Assembly: GCF_026191635.1 (NCBI RefSeq)
Contig: NZ_JAKRRW010000004.1
Span: 124,001 to 188,000 of the forward strand
Length of the DNA stretch: 64,000 bases
Source: Photobacterium obscurum
GTDB taxonomy: Bacteria; Pseudomonadota; Gammaproteobacteria; Enterobacterales; Vibrionaceae
Direction: 5' to 3'
The notes under the pieces are model-generated. The model had not been told where the DNA came from and did no database searches. It saw only the letters and a list, made by a program, of their open reading frames with translations. This document shows positions 54,641 to 63,843 of the stretch, piece after piece. Each line of letters starts with the position of its first letter. Position 1 is the stretch's first letter. Position numbers and translations under genes: made by a program.

Positions 54641-55516
54641 TTACTCTTTATCAAACTGCTTAATCAATACCGAGGTATCGGCACGGTTATAGCCGCGTTG
54701 TTGTAGCTCGGCGTATTTGTCATCCACCTGTTTTGCAAGCGGTAGCTCAACGCCCAGTTTATCAGCCGCGTCAAAACAGATCCCCAAGTCCTTGCGCATC
54801 CAATCGATGGCAAAGCCGAAATCAAACTTGTCCGCTGCCATCGTCATGGCGCGATTTTCCAGCTGCCATGATCCTGCGGCACCGTGTTTTAATACTTCGG
54901 TCATTTTTTCAATGTCGAGGCCGGCAGACTGTGCAAGGGTAATGGCTTCAGACAAACCTTGCAGGATCCCCGCGATGCAAATTTGATTGGCCATTTTGGT
55001 AACCTGGCCATAGCCAACATCGCCCATCAAGGTTGCGGCTTTGGCAAAGCTATCAATAACCGGCTTGGCTTTTTCGAATACATCGCTTTGCCCGCCAACC
55101 ATGACCGTCAGGCAGCCATTCACGGCACCGGCTTCACCGCCAGATACTGGCGCATCGAGGAAATCAGCACTTTTTTCAGCGGCCGCTTTGGCTATTTCAC
55201 GCGCAATTTCTGCCGATGCGGTAGTGTTATCGATAAGAATTGTTCCCGGCTTTACGCTGGACAGGATGCCAGCTTCACCGGTATACACCTGGCGGACATC
55301 TTCATCGTTTCCCACGCAGGTAAATACGAAGTCTGCGCCTTTAGCTGCAGCAGCTGGTGTCAGCGCGATTTCTCCCTGATATTCTTTGGCCCACTTTTCA
55401 GCTGTGGCAGTAGTACGGTTATACACAGTGACATGGTGGCCTGCATTTGCTAGGTGGCCAGCCATTGGGAAGCCCATAGTGCCGAGCCCGATAAACGCGA
55501 TATTTTTAGTAGACAT
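54641..55516 (-). CDS. 3-hydroxyisobutyrate-dehydrogenase-family reductase
   Basis: The 291-residue product opens with the Rossmann dinucleotide motif FIGLGTMGFPMAGHLANAGHHVTVYNRT and has DAPVSGGEAGAVNGCLTVMVGG (substrate loop) and GQVTKMANQICIAGILQGLSEA, which contains the family's catalytic Lys (KMAN). Relatives include 3-hydroxyisobutyrate dehydrogenase, tartronate semialdehyde reductase and glyoxylate reductase; the exact substrate cannot be told. The NADP or NAD choice depends on the residue after strand 2, here NRT, which tends toward NADP. It is monocistronic. Confidence 0.88.
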   Translation of the reverse strand: MSTKNIAFIGLGTMGFPMAGHLANAGHHVTVYNRTTATAEKWAKEYQGEIALTPAAAAKGADFVFTCVGNDEDVRQVYTGEAGILSSVKPGTILIDNTTASAEIAREIAKAAAEKSADFLDAPVSGGEAGAVNGCLTVMVGGQSDVFEKAKPVIDSFAKAATLMGDVGYGQVTKMANQICIAGILQGLSEAITLAQSAGLDIEKMTEVLKHGAAGSWQLENRAMTMAADKFDFGFAIDWMRKDLGICFDAADKLGVELPLAKQVDDKYAELQQRGYNRADTSVLIKQFDKE

Positions 55517-55767
55517 TGATTAGCTTCCCTGTAGAGCGATATGTGAATGAAATATAACGATCAAAATATTTACATTCAATGAAAATTCATCATATTTTCT
55601 ATCAGGTTTTTGCGAAAAGGGGAGGAGTGAATAGTTAAGCTTTCAGTGATGATTGCTGTGGTGAAGGACGTTCAAACATAAAAGTGTGATCTAGTACAAA
55701 TAATCACTTGTTAATTTACCCTTGTCGCCCTATGATGCCTTTGATTCGTATTGGTGATTTTGATTAT

Positions 55768-56304
55768 ATGCTGACAACTTTAGTTCGAGCTTTGATGTTT
55801 ATTATCTGTTTAGGGGCAGCCTCGTTTGCTCACGCAGATACATATCAGCTTGATTCTGGTTTGACGCTGCCAGCCAACGTTACACAGCATATTGGTGAAT
55901 CCGCTAAGTTTGACTCTCTTTTTGCTCAGACTCATACCGAATTAGCGAAAGTCCCCTCTGAAACTGCAGATGGATCACTGATCTGGGATTTTTCCAAATC
56001 ACCCGATCCTCAACCTCTAGAAAAGCACTCTACACAGAGCCGTAGCTATGATCCGGCTTTGACAAGCTCTTCCCGTATGGCCAACCTGCTGCGTCATGAT
56101 CCGGAAGAGGTGCAGCCGCTTTACCAACTGGCGATTGAATTGCCTATAGAGCCTGTTCCTTGTTTGACCAAAGGCTATAGTGTCGATTTATGTGAAAGCC
56201 TAAATTGGATGCTCAACACCAATCCGCCATCTAGCCGAGTCTCCGGCTGGAAAGAGAGCAACCTCACCTTTACTACTTACCAGCACCGCCTAATCCGCGC
56301 CTGA
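55768..56304 (+). CDS. Exported uncharacterised protein
   Basis: The likely start at 55768 gives 178 residues with a signal peptide (RALMFIICLGAASFAHA). A longer frame from 55708 lacks a clear ribosome site. The mature protein has a Pro- and Leu-rich second half (EEVQPLYQLAIELPIEPVPCLTKGYSVDLCESLNWML) with two Cys residues that may pair. No family is recognised. It precedes secD on the same strand by 240 bases. Confidence 0.55.
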   Translation: MLTTLVRALMFIICLGAASFAHADTYQLDSGLTLPANVTQHIGESAKFDSLFAQTHTELAKVPSETADGSLIWDFSKSPDPQPLEKHSTQSRSYDPALTSSSRMANLLRHDPEEVQPLYQLAIELPIEPVPCLTKGYSVDLCESLNWMLNTNPPSSRVSGWKESNLTFTTYQHRLIRA

Positions 56305-56542
56305 GAGAGCTATGGGCTTAACTGCTTGTAAGAGCAGCCAGAGCGCAGATGCTTTTGATTTCACTATCCAGATACGATAGCTGCCGTGATGGCCTGCAGA
56401 CGTTATCTGGTTTCGACTGAGTTATGACAACAGCCAATCTACGGCATTGTAACGCTTGTATAAGCGCGATGTTGCGTGCTCAGAGAATGATTCCATCAAC
56501 ATCAGATATCCATGATCTGATGAGGAAAATGGCGCATTAACA

Positions 56543-58369
56543 ATGAGAAAACCCAATAAGCAACGATTAATCAACCACTACCCGACTTGGAAATATGTGG
56601 TTTTGGTGATGTCTGTACTTATCATGCTGATGAGTGCAATACCAACTTGGTACGGAGAGGATGCAGCCGTCCAGATTGCTGCCAAAGGCGAGCCTGTTCC
56701 GACAGCGATAGCTCTCCAGCAGCACCTCACCGATAAAGGCATTGACGTAAAACGAATTGACCAGCAAGGCGATAAAACCGTTGTTGTGCTTCAGGATGAC
56801 AGTCAGCAAACGGCGGCCAAAGCCGTGTTGGCCGATTTAATTAATGATAAAGCCAATAGCAAATCACAGCTGACATTGGCATTGGAACCGGCGGCGCCGC
56901 AGTGGCTGCAGACGATGGGATTTGCTCCAATCAAACTGGGATTGGATTTACGTGGTGGTGTGCAGTTCCTGCTTGATGTCGATGTTGATCAGGTGTTTAA
57001 GGCTCAGGGCGAACAGCTAGGCGATGAGCTAAGACAGCAATTTCGTGAGGATGGGATTCGAGGGGCACGGGTAGAAGCTTCTGGCGTCGATATGCTGAGC
57101 GTTCGTTTACCTGACTCTGAGGCCAACAGTGCAGTTCGTAAGTTTATTCGTAAAGAGTACCCACAGTGGCAGGTGACAAACGGTGCCGGATCCGGTGTGA
57201 AACTAACACTGAAAGAAGACGAAAAAAACGCATTGCGTAACCTGACTGTCCAGCAGAACCTGCAGACAATGCGTAGTCGAATCGAAGAGCTGGGCATTAC
57301 TGAAGCGCTGGTTCAGCGTCAGGGAGAAAACCGTATTCGCATTGAACTGCCGGGGGTTCAGGATCCTGCCGCGGCGAAGAACGTAATTGGTGCAACTGCC
57401 AGCCTGGCTTTCTATGCAGTGAAAGAACCGGGAACGGGCAGCACAATGGAAATGAAAGACCAGAATGGTCGTTCGGTTCGGGTCTCTCATAAGCCTATCC
57501 TTGGTGGTGATCATATTGTCGATGCCCGTGCCAGTTTTGGTGAGATGGGGACGGCTGAAGTAAATATTACGCTGGATAATGCCGGCGGAAAGATTATGTC
57601 TGACTTCTCTCGTCAGAATATCGGCAAAGCGATGGCAACGTCATTCAGTGAATACAGCCGAGATAGTGAAGGCAATGCGAAGCAGAGTAGCGAGATCATC
57701 AGTGTCGCAACGATTCAGAGCCAGTTAGGTAATCGTTTTAGGATCACAGGGGCGGGTTCGATTCAGGATGCTCAGGAACTCGCTCTGCTACTACGTGCCG
57801 GTTCATTGACCGCGCCAGTAACCATTGTCGAAGAACGTACCATTGGCCCGACACTGGGGGCAGAGAATATCGAGAATGGTTTTGCCGCGCTGGGTTTGGG
57901 ACTGGGTATGACCCTGCTATTTATGGCACTTTGGTATCGCCGTCTGGGTTGGGTCGCTAATGTTGCGCTGATCGCGAACATGATCATGCTATTTGGTTTG
58001 ATGGCGCTGATCCCGGGGGCGGTACTGACCTTGCCGGGTATTGCCGGATTGGTTCTGACGGTCGGTATGGCGGTAGATACCAATGTGCTTATTTTCGAGC
58101 GGATCAAAGATAAACTGAAAGAAGGCCGTAGCTTTGCCCAGGCGATTGACCGAGGTTTCAGCAGTGCCTTTAGCACCATTTTCGATGCTAACTTCACCAC
58201 AATGATCACCGCCGTGATTTTGTATGCCATCGGTAATGGCCCGATCCAGGGCTTTGCAATGACACTTGGGCTGGGGCTGTTAACCAGTATGTTTACCGGT
58301 ATTTTTGCTTCTCGCGCCATCATTAACTTGGTGTGGGGACGTGATGCAAGTCGTGACGTGAGGATTTAA
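56543..58369 (+). CDS. secD: Protein-export membrane protein SecD
   Basis: The 608-residue product has the SecD layout: an N-terminal membrane segment (YVVLVMSVLIMLMSAIPTWYG), the P1 periplasmic region with IKLGLDLRGGVQFLLDVDVD, the motif FRITGAGSIQDAQELALLLRAGSLTAPV, and the C-terminal RND-like membrane half (IENGFAALGLGLGMTLLFMALWYR, AGLVLTVGMAVDTNVLIFERIKDKL). SecDF drives the late steps of Sec export with a proton or Na+ gradient. No yajC precedes it, so it matches the second secDF copies found in vibrios rather than the main yajC-secDF operon. Confidence 0.93.
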   Translation: MRKPNKQRLINHYPTWKYVVLVMSVLIMLMSAIPTWYGEDAAVQIAAKGEPVPTAIALQQHLTDKGIDVKRIDQQGDKTVVVLQDDSQQTAAKAVLADLINDKANSKSQLTLALEPAAPQWLQTMGFAPIKLGLDLRGGVQFLLDVDVDQVFKAQGEQLGDELRQQFREDGIRGARVEASGVDMLSVRLPDSEANSAVRKFIRKEYPQWQVTNGAGSGVKLTLKEDEKNALRNLTVQQNLQTMRSRIEELGITEALVQRQGENRIRIELPGVQDPAAAKNVIGATASLAFYAVKEPGTGSTMEMKDQNGRSVRVSHKPILGGDHIVDARASFGEMGTAEVNITLDNAGGKIMSDFSRQNIGKAMATSFSEYSRDSEGNAKQSSEIISVATIQSQLGNRFRITGAGSIQDAQELALLLRAGSLTAPVTIVEERTIGPTLGAENIENGFAALGLGLGMTLLFMALWYRRLGWVANVALIANMIMLFGLMALIPGAVLTLPGIAGLVLTVGMAVDTNVLIFERIKDKLKEGRSFAQAIDRGFSSAFSTIFDANFTTMITAVILYAIGNGPIQGFAMTLGLGLLTSMFTGIFASRAIINLVWGRDASRDVRI

Positions 58370-58373
58370 GGCC

Positions 58374-59273
58374 ATGTTAATCAATATGAAAAATGCAACT
58401 AAATGGCGTCACTTTACCAGTGCTGTCTCTGTTCTGCTGATGGTTTTCTCCATCTTTATGATTGCCTCACGAGGCTTGAACTGGGGGTTAGATTTTACCG
58501 GTGGTGTGGTCAGCGAAGTACAGCTTGACCCGAAGATCACCAGTAGTGAAGTTGAGCCACTCTTAAATGCCGGACTTCATCAGGAAGTGAGCGTAGTCTC
58601 TGCCGGAGAGCCGGGACGTTGGGTATTACGTTACGCTGTGCCGGAAAGCACGGAGCAAGTTCAGTCGATTGATCAGCTACTAGCCCCGTTGGCAACCGAA
58701 GTTAATGTGCTTAATACCAGTATTGTCGGCCCGCAAGTCGGTCAGGAACTGGCGGAACAGGGCGGATTGGCATTGTTGGTCGCGGTGCTATGTATTATGG
58801 GCTATCTCAGCTATCGCTTTGAGTGGCGACTGGCCTCGGGCTCTTTGTTTGCGCTGGCTCATGACATTATTTTTGCCTTGGGCTTTTTTGCGGCCACTCA
58901 AATGGAGTTTAATTTGACAGTTCTGGCTGCTGTAATGGCGATTCTGGGCTATTCGCTCAATGACTCGATAATTATCGCAGATCGTATTCGCGAGATACTG
59001 ATCGCCAAGCCCAATAAGCCGATTCACGAAATTAATAACGAAGCTATCGCAGCAACGATTTCTCGCACCCTGGTGACATCGGGTACCACGCTGTTGACTG
59101 TCAGTGCCCTGTGGTTATTGGGCGGAGGCCCTTTGGAAGGTTTCGCTATTGCCTTATTTATAGGCATTATTACCGGTACTTGGTCATCGATCTCTGTCGG
59201 TACTTCATTGCCGGAGCTGTTTGGATTGCGTGCCGAACACTACATGCCAAAACCTGTGACCGACGAGCCTTAA
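58374..59273 (+). CDS. secF: Protein-export membrane protein SecF
   Basis: The 299-residue product (ATG 58374; 58386 is possible) follows secD by 4 bases. It has the SecF hallmark GLNWGLDFTGGVVSEVQL after the first membrane segment, VNVLNTSIVGPQVGQEL, and the RND-type membrane half with AVMAILGYSLNDSIIIADRIREI and TSGTTLLTVSALWLLGGGPLEGFAIALFIGI. SecF pairs with SecD. A terminator follows at 59301. Confidence 0.93.
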   Translation: MLINMKNATKWRHFTSAVSVLLMVFSIFMIASRGLNWGLDFTGGVVSEVQLDPKITSSEVEPLLNAGLHQEVSVVSAGEPGRWVLRYAVPESTEQVQSIDQLLAPLATEVNVLNTSIVGPQVGQELAEQGGLALLVAVLCIMGYLSYRFEWRLASGSLFALAHDIIFALGFFAATQMEFNLTVLAAVMAILGYSLNDSIIIADRIREILIAKPNKPIHEINNEAIAATISRTLVTSGTTLLTVSALWLLGGGPLEGFAIALFIGIITGTWSSISVGTSLPELFGLRAEHYMPKPVTDEP

Positions 59274-59300
59274 TTAAACGCGCGTTGTCGTTATCAATCG

Positions 59301-59326
59301 AGGCCGCTTCATGCGGCCTTTTTCTT
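59301..59326 (+). terminator. Intrinsic terminator after secF
   Basis: AGGCCGC and GCGGCCT form a 7-bp stem with a 5-nt loop, then TTTTTCTT. Confidence 0.88.
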
Positions 59327-59582
59327 GGGACAGAGTTTTTTTTTGCAGTCTTAGTAAACTAATATGGTAGATATTTATGTTTGTCTCACTTTTTCAACAA
59401 GCAAAATGCGAATACTTTGTCGATAATTATTTGCATATTTATTCCCAAATTGAGAATTATGTCGCAAATATGCCTAGTATTACAGTAATGAGAGTGAGTA
59501 TTGATAGGCATTAATGTTGCATTTATCAATAACTATAAACGAAGAGTGAACGTAACACACTGATAAACAAAAGGGCGACATT

Positions 59583-60308
59583 ATGTATGATGCAGAAATG
59601 AAGCTAAACCATCAGATTGTTCAATTTGTAGAAACTCAATTACAAGCGCTATCACCGTTTCAAACCACGCAAAAAAATACGCAAGCATTACCCCCTCCAC
59701 CCAATAATACTCAGCAAAATATGCCTGCCGCCATGCTGTCAATACTGGTGCAGTACCTTTCCGGTCTGAAAGCCATTAACTGCTTGCTGAATAAAGGCTT
59801 TGTTGCCCAAACTCGGGGGATTTTCCAGACCCTAGGCGACGATTACGAAGATATTATTTTTCTCAGCCTGCCAAGCCAGGATGGGCAGTTAACACCGCTT
59901 CACCAAGAGTATCTAAAGAGTGTTGCTGGCGATCAGTGCCATGGCTGCTATAGCCCGGTGTCTCGCTGTGAAATACGCAATATGATCAAGCGTGCCAAGA
60001 ACATTAACCATAATGTGTTTCAGTTGTATCCAAAGAAGCAGGCGCTTCAGGTACTGCGGCCCCAAGGTGGGAAACCATGTTCGGTTGATGTGGCGATTGA
60101 CCTCCATCGCCATTTTGCCTACAAGGCTATCTTACTTACGGTGCTGACTGCAAAAGTAGCGAAGAATGTCGATATTATGCGTGCATGCCTAAACTATCGA
60201 GCCCACTTAGAAATGATCGATCCTCGAACCGTTGAGTTTACCGTTCCGGTTTACCGTGAACATCATGACAAGGTGAGCGCCATTTCACGTTACGCTGCCG
60301 TGAGGTGA
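59583..60308 (+). CDS. Uncharacterised 241-residue protein
   Basis: AAGGGCGAC precedes the ATG. The product is soluble and mostly helical; LSILVQYLSGLKAINCLLNKGFVAQTRGIFQTLGDDYEDIIFLS resembles the helical core of DUF5677-like proteins. A Cys-x-x-Cys pair (CHGCYSPVSRC) sits in the middle and may bind zinc. The N-terminus has a Pro-rich linker (ALPPPPNNTQQNMPAAM). It is not assigned to a known function. A TACCCAAG-type repeat follows. Confidence 0.6.
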   Translation: MYDAEMKLNHQIVQFVETQLQALSPFQTTQKNTQALPPPPNNTQQNMPAAMLSILVQYLSGLKAINCLLNKGFVAQTRGIFQTLGDDYEDIIFLSLPSQDGQLTPLHQEYLKSVAGDQCHGCYSPVSRCEIRNMIKRAKNINHNVFQLYPKKQALQVLRPQGGKPCSVDVAIDLHRHFAYKAILLTVLTAKVAKNVDIMRACLNYRAHLEMIDPRTVEFTVPVYREHHDKVSAISRYAAVR

Positions 60309-60321
60309 TAAAATTGTGCGG

Positions 60322-60416
60322 CTACCCAAGACTGAATTAATTGTGTTAACTTCATAGACTCAAGCATTTTAAGGTCGTTTGGGTATAGCACGCAGTTGAA
60401 AAGGAAACTTGGGTAG
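60322..60416. repeat. CTACCCAAG/CTTGGGTAG inverted repeat with an inner copy, copy D
   Basis: CTACCCAAG at 60322-60330 pairs exactly with CTTGGGTAG at 60408-60416. Between them a second copy reads ACTCAAG...TTTGGGTATA (60358-60387). It lies immediately upstream of metC. Confidence 0.75.
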
Positions 60417-60419
60417 ATC

Positions 60420-61607
60420 ATGGGAAAGAAAGAATTAGATACAAAGATTGTCACTGCCGGACGATCGAAAAAATGGACTCAACATCTGGTTAACCCGCCG
60501 GTAAGCCGGGCATCAACAATTGTTTTTGACTCTGTTGCAGAGATGAAGCATGCAACTGCCAATAGAGCCAACAAGGAATTGTTCTACGGGCGCCGAGGAA
60601 CCAATACTCACTTTGCGTTTCAGGATGCAATGGTTGAACTGGAGGGTGGGGTAGGTTGTGCGCTCTATCCATGTGGCACTGCCGCGATTTCCAATGCGAT
60701 TTTATCGTTTGTGAAAACCGGTGATCATATTTTGATGGTCGATGGTGCGTATGAGCCGACCCGAGATTTCTGCGACAAAATGCTGGATAAAATGGGGATT
60801 GAGACAACGTATTACGATCCGATGATTGGTGAAGGGATCCGGGATTTAATTCGTCCGAATACAACGGTACTTTTCCTTGAGTCGCCATGTTCTATCACCA
60901 TGGAAGTCCAAGATGTTCCTACTCTGGCACGTATCGCCCATGAGCATGATTTAGTTGTCATGCTGGATAATACCTGGGCTTCGCCAATTAACTTTCAGCC
61001 GTTTGAGCATGGTGTAGATATCTCGATTCAGGCAGCGACGAAATATATTGTTGGCCACTCCGATGTGATGCTCGGTACTGCAACGGCGAACGAACGTTGC
61101 TGGGATCGGCTGCGTGAAAGTAGTTACTTGATGGGACAGTGCACATCCCCTGATGATGTTTATCTTGCGATGCGAGGTTTGCGAACTTTGGGGGTGCGGC
61201 TGAAACAGCATGAGCAAAATAGCCTGAAAGTGGCCAAATGGCTGGCTGAACGAGAAGAGGTAGACCATGTTCGTCACCCTGCACTCGAGAGCTGCGAAGG
61301 GCATGAGTTTTATAAGCGTGATTTCAATGGTTGTAATGGCCTGTTCTCATTAGTACTTAATCGAGGTAATACCGAAGCCTTAACAGCATTGCTTGATGGG
61401 ATGGAACACTTCAGTATGGGTTACTCCTGGGGCGGCTTTGAAAGCTTGATTTTGGCCAATGAAAATATCAACTCACTGCGTACGGCCAAGAAGAAAGACT
61501 TTGCTGGGCCAATGCTGCGCTTACATATTGGCCTTGAAGACAGTGATGACCTTATTCGCGATTTGGAAAAGGGCTTTGAGCGTTTCAATGCGGTATTGAA
61601 TAAGTAG
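60420..61607 (+). CDS. metC: Cystathionine beta-lyase
   Basis: The 395-residue product shows the Cys/Met-metabolism PLP fold: a substrate/PLP-binding FYGRRGTNTHFAFQDAMVELEGGVGCALYPCGTAAISNAI, MLDNTWASPINFQPFEHGVDISIQAATK, with the Schiff-base lysine K208 in ATKYIVGHSDVMLGT, and a C-terminal GYSWGGFESLILANENINS. It cleaves cystathionine to homocysteine, pyruvate and ammonia in methionine synthesis. The pattern fits MetC rather than MetB or MetZ. It lies between two intergenic repeats and an intrinsic terminator, and appears monocistronic. Confidence 0.93.
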   Translation: MGKKELDTKIVTAGRSKKWTQHLVNPPVSRASTIVFDSVAEMKHATANRANKELFYGRRGTNTHFAFQDAMVELEGGVGCALYPCGTAAISNAILSFVKTGDHILMVDGAYEPTRDFCDKMLDKMGIETTYYDPMIGEGIRDLIRPNTTVLFLESPCSITMEVQDVPTLARIAHEHDLVVMLDNTWASPINFQPFEHGVDISIQAATKYIVGHSDVMLGTATANERCWDRLRESSYLMGQCTSPDDVYLAMRGLRTLGVRLKQHEQNSLKVAKWLAEREEVDHVRHPALESCEGHEFYKRDFNGCNGLFSLVLNRGNTEALTALLDGMEHFSMGYSWGGFESLILANENINSLRTAKKKDFAGPMLRLHIGLEDSDDLIRDLEKGFERFNAVLNK

Positions 61608-61635
61608 AGCCGTTTTTAGTATTGTACTTAAAATG

Positions 61636-61660
61636 AAAAGGCCGTCATAACGGCCTTTTT
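61636..61660. terminator. Bidirectional terminator between metC and the HD gene
   Basis: AAAAGGCCG and CGGCCTTTTT form a 9-bp stem with a 6-nt loop and A/T runs on both sides. Confidence 0.9.
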
Positions 61661-61682
61661 CTGTTATATGCCCAGGCAGGCT

Positions 61683-62330
61683 TTAACTTTTTCCGATTTC
61701 ATGACGCAGCTGTTCTAGAAAACCTTTCATGTAAGCTGTCCGTTGACGGGCCTCCCGCTTTGCGGCTGCCGTGTTCATTGTCTGTTCTAACTTGAAGAGC
61801 TTGCTATAGAAATGGTCAATACAGAACGCCTTGTCGTCATATTCACGAGCTTCGCCAAAAGGGTCAGTATCTGAATAGAGGCGGGCATTGAAGGAGCTGC
61901 TCACCTGAATACAACGGGCGATACCAATTGCCCCAAGGGCATCGATACGATCAGCATCTTGTACAATGGCGGCCTCAAGTGTTCTGACGGGGATCCCTGC
62001 GCTGTAGCTGTGGGCTTCAATCGCATGGCTTATATCGTCTAAATACTCCTCTGGGTAGCCAATTTCACGTAGAAAGCGAAGCGCTTCAGTTGCTGCCAGT
62101 CTAGAGCCTTCATGGCGTTTAGGATGGTTTTTGGCTAGTGATATACAATCGTGAAGCCAAGCGGCAGGAATAACGACTGCCAGTTTCCCATTTTCTTGGT
62201 GGGCAAATTGCTTTGCCGCCGCTACAACACGTTCAATATGACTGAGGTCATGGGCTGGATCGGTGATCTCCAGGCGAGTGACATAGGTTCGAAGCTGGTG
62301 TTCTAGCTGTTCTATCTGTAGTTCGGTCAC
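61683..62330 (-). CDS. yedJ: HD-domain phosphohydrolase, YedJ-like
   Basis: The 215-residue product carries an HD-domain pattern: H at HDLSHIERV, HD at AAWLHDCISLAKNHPKRHEGSRLAA, the second metal region IVQDADRIDALGAIGIARC, and DPFGEAREYDDKAFCIDHFYSKLFKLEQTMNT near the end. This is the E. coli YedJ layout. HD proteins hydrolyse phosphoesters or nucleotides using metal ions; this one's substrate is not established. It is convergent with metC and shares the terminator at 61636-61660. Confidence 0.88.
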   Translation of the reverse strand: MTELQIEQLEHQLRTYVTRLEITDPAHDLSHIERVVAAAKQFAHQENGKLAVVIPAAWLHDCISLAKNHPKRHEGSRLAATEALRFLREIGYPEEYLDDISHAIEAHSYSAGIPVRTLEAAIVQDADRIDALGAIGIARCIQVSSSFNARLYSDTDPFGEAREYDDKAFCIDHFYSKLFKLEQTMNTAAAKREARQRTAYMKGFLEQLRHEIGKS

Positions 62331-62414
62331 GGTAATTATCTTAAATTAGTTAATGCGGATCCAAGTCTTTGTCTAGACTAATATTACATTTATTCCAAGT
62401 GCCCTGGTAATACA

Positions 62415-62498
62415 TATACCCAAGCTATCTCAAATCAGCGTCTTGCCTACCACCTCAGTCATTCTCGCTGAAACGAGTATCTTGAAGTAGCTTGGGTA
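62415..62498. repeat. TATACCCAAG...CTTGGGTA inverted repeat, copy E
   Basis: TATACCCAAG at 62415-62424 and CTTGGGTA at 62491-62498 flank a region containing ATCTCAAA and TTGAAGTA inner arms. It lies just upstream of the lipoprotein at 62543. Confidence 0.8.
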
Positions 62499-62542
62499 AA
62501 AGCATGAAGTTATTTCTATCTAGGCAGAGTGAAGGAGTCAGA

Positions 62543-62884
62543 ATGAGCATGTTATTTCGACTGACAGCAGTTGCACTACTAACATCCGGCGCGATAGGTT
62601 GCAGTAGCTCTGATTATGAAAATTATCAGCTGTTTCCAGATGAATATGTTTACGAGGTAAAGTATGACAGTATTTATTATTATGGTTATAACCAAGGGTG
62701 TGAAAGTGCTTTGAATGCAAAAGGCCAGCCTGATATGGACTATCTGAAGGATGAAACGTTAGATAATAGCGACACGCGTTTTAATGAAGGATGGGACGCT
62801 GGTAATACGGCTTGTAAAGAAGGAGTACGAAAAATTATGCCTTCATTAATAATTACAGTGAACTCTTCTGCAACAACCTATTAA
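62543..62884 (+). CDS. Small lipoprotein
   Basis: The ATG at 62543 (AAGGAG upstream) starts a 113-residue product with a lipobox (LLTSGAIGC). The mature part is polar with many Tyr residues (YQLFPDEYVYEVKYDSIYYYGYNQGC) and a helical tail (FNEGWDAGNTACKEG). Two further Cys residues could pair. No family is recognised. A terminator lies about 80 nt past the stop. Confidence 0.65.
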   Translation: MSMLFRLTAVALLTSGAIGCSSSDYENYQLFPDEYVYEVKYDSIYYYGYNQGCESALNAKGQPDMDYLKDETLDNSDTRFNEGWDAGNTACKEGVRKIMPSLIITVNSSATTY

Positions 62885-62965
62885 ATATGCTTGTGGATAG
62901 TAACAACAATAGATCGTTCATATCACTGTATAGTCTTATATATCTAATTGAATTTAAGCAATAAA

Positions 62966-62991
62966 AAAACAGACCCACAGGGTCTGTTTTT
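62966..62991. terminator. Intrinsic terminator
   Basis: ACAGACCC and GGGTCTGT form an 8-bp stem with a 3-nt loop; A and T runs flank it on both sides. Confidence 0.85.
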
Positions 62992-63098
62992 AATTTTGCA
63001 TTGCTCTATATTGTTATCGGCAATGGAAGAAATAAACCTAGCCGGATTCTTTTCTTAATCATTGTTTGTACCGATACCTATATTAAGCAATCTGATGC

Positions 63099-63386
63099 TT
63101 ACGCAGCATTTGGTCTTGTCAGTGAGTGAACTTGACCTTCATGGAAGGCTACTGGTACAACCGCATGCACTTCAGGAAGCAGTAAAAACGCATCTTCATT
63201 TGCATCGTTATTCATTTCAACGACGATTTGAAGGTGCTGTTCTAGTGCCTTATAAAGGTTGGGAGCACGTAGCTTATTACCTTGATTGCCAAACTGACTG
63301 TAATGACCTTTACTGGAATATACCCAGATATTGAAAGGGTCTTTTCCCCTTTCAAGTTGCTCGATAAAATCGGCGATATGTCTCAT
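63099..63386 (-). CDS. Uncharacterised 95-residue protein
   Basis: The start at 63386 follows AAGGAC. The product is soluble: HIADFIEQLERGKDPFNIWVYSSKGHYSQFGNQGNKLRAPNLYKALEQHLQIVVEMNNDAN. The C-terminal part (DAFLLLPEVHAVVPVAFHEG) looks like alternating strands. No family is recognised; a small DNA- or RNA-binding or stress protein cannot be excluded. Confidence 0.55.
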   Translation of the reverse strand: MRHIADFIEQLERGKDPFNIWVYSSKGHYSQFGNQGNKLRAPNLYKALEQHLQIVVEMNNDANEDAFLLLPEVHAVVPVAFHEGQVHSLTRPNAA

Positions 63387-63843
63387 AAAAGTCCTTTTTG
63401 TTATTATCAATATCTAAGTATTGATGTCCCTATTATGGAATGAAGACAGGGATTTTCAATTTAAATTCAGTAGCTTTCTTTAATTAATGTGATCTTTGTA
63501 GTGTTTTTTTGAGAATTTTATAAAACTCAATTATCGTATTTCATTTTTACAGTGATGAAGAGCAAATCAGATTTTCAGTTAATGTTACAAATAATAATAA
63601 AATAAAAGTTTAATTTAATATAAATATAAGATATTGAATGAATTGCATATTAATATTGGTGAATATTAGTTATGGCATTTACAGCTGCTTTATTTGATTG
63701 GGTATGCATTTATAACGATTTTTATATATGTGTGATTAATGTTTGACTAGATGAATGGCGCGCTAATGAATAGACATGATGCTTGCTGTTTGTTTGATAT
63801 TATTCAGGTATCATAATTGCAAGTTTCGTAATGAGTTAGATAG
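63387..63843. other. Intergenic region
   Basis: About 450 very AT-rich bases between the divergent 95-residue gene and the cation transporter. No further gene or hairpin is seen. Confidence 0.5.
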
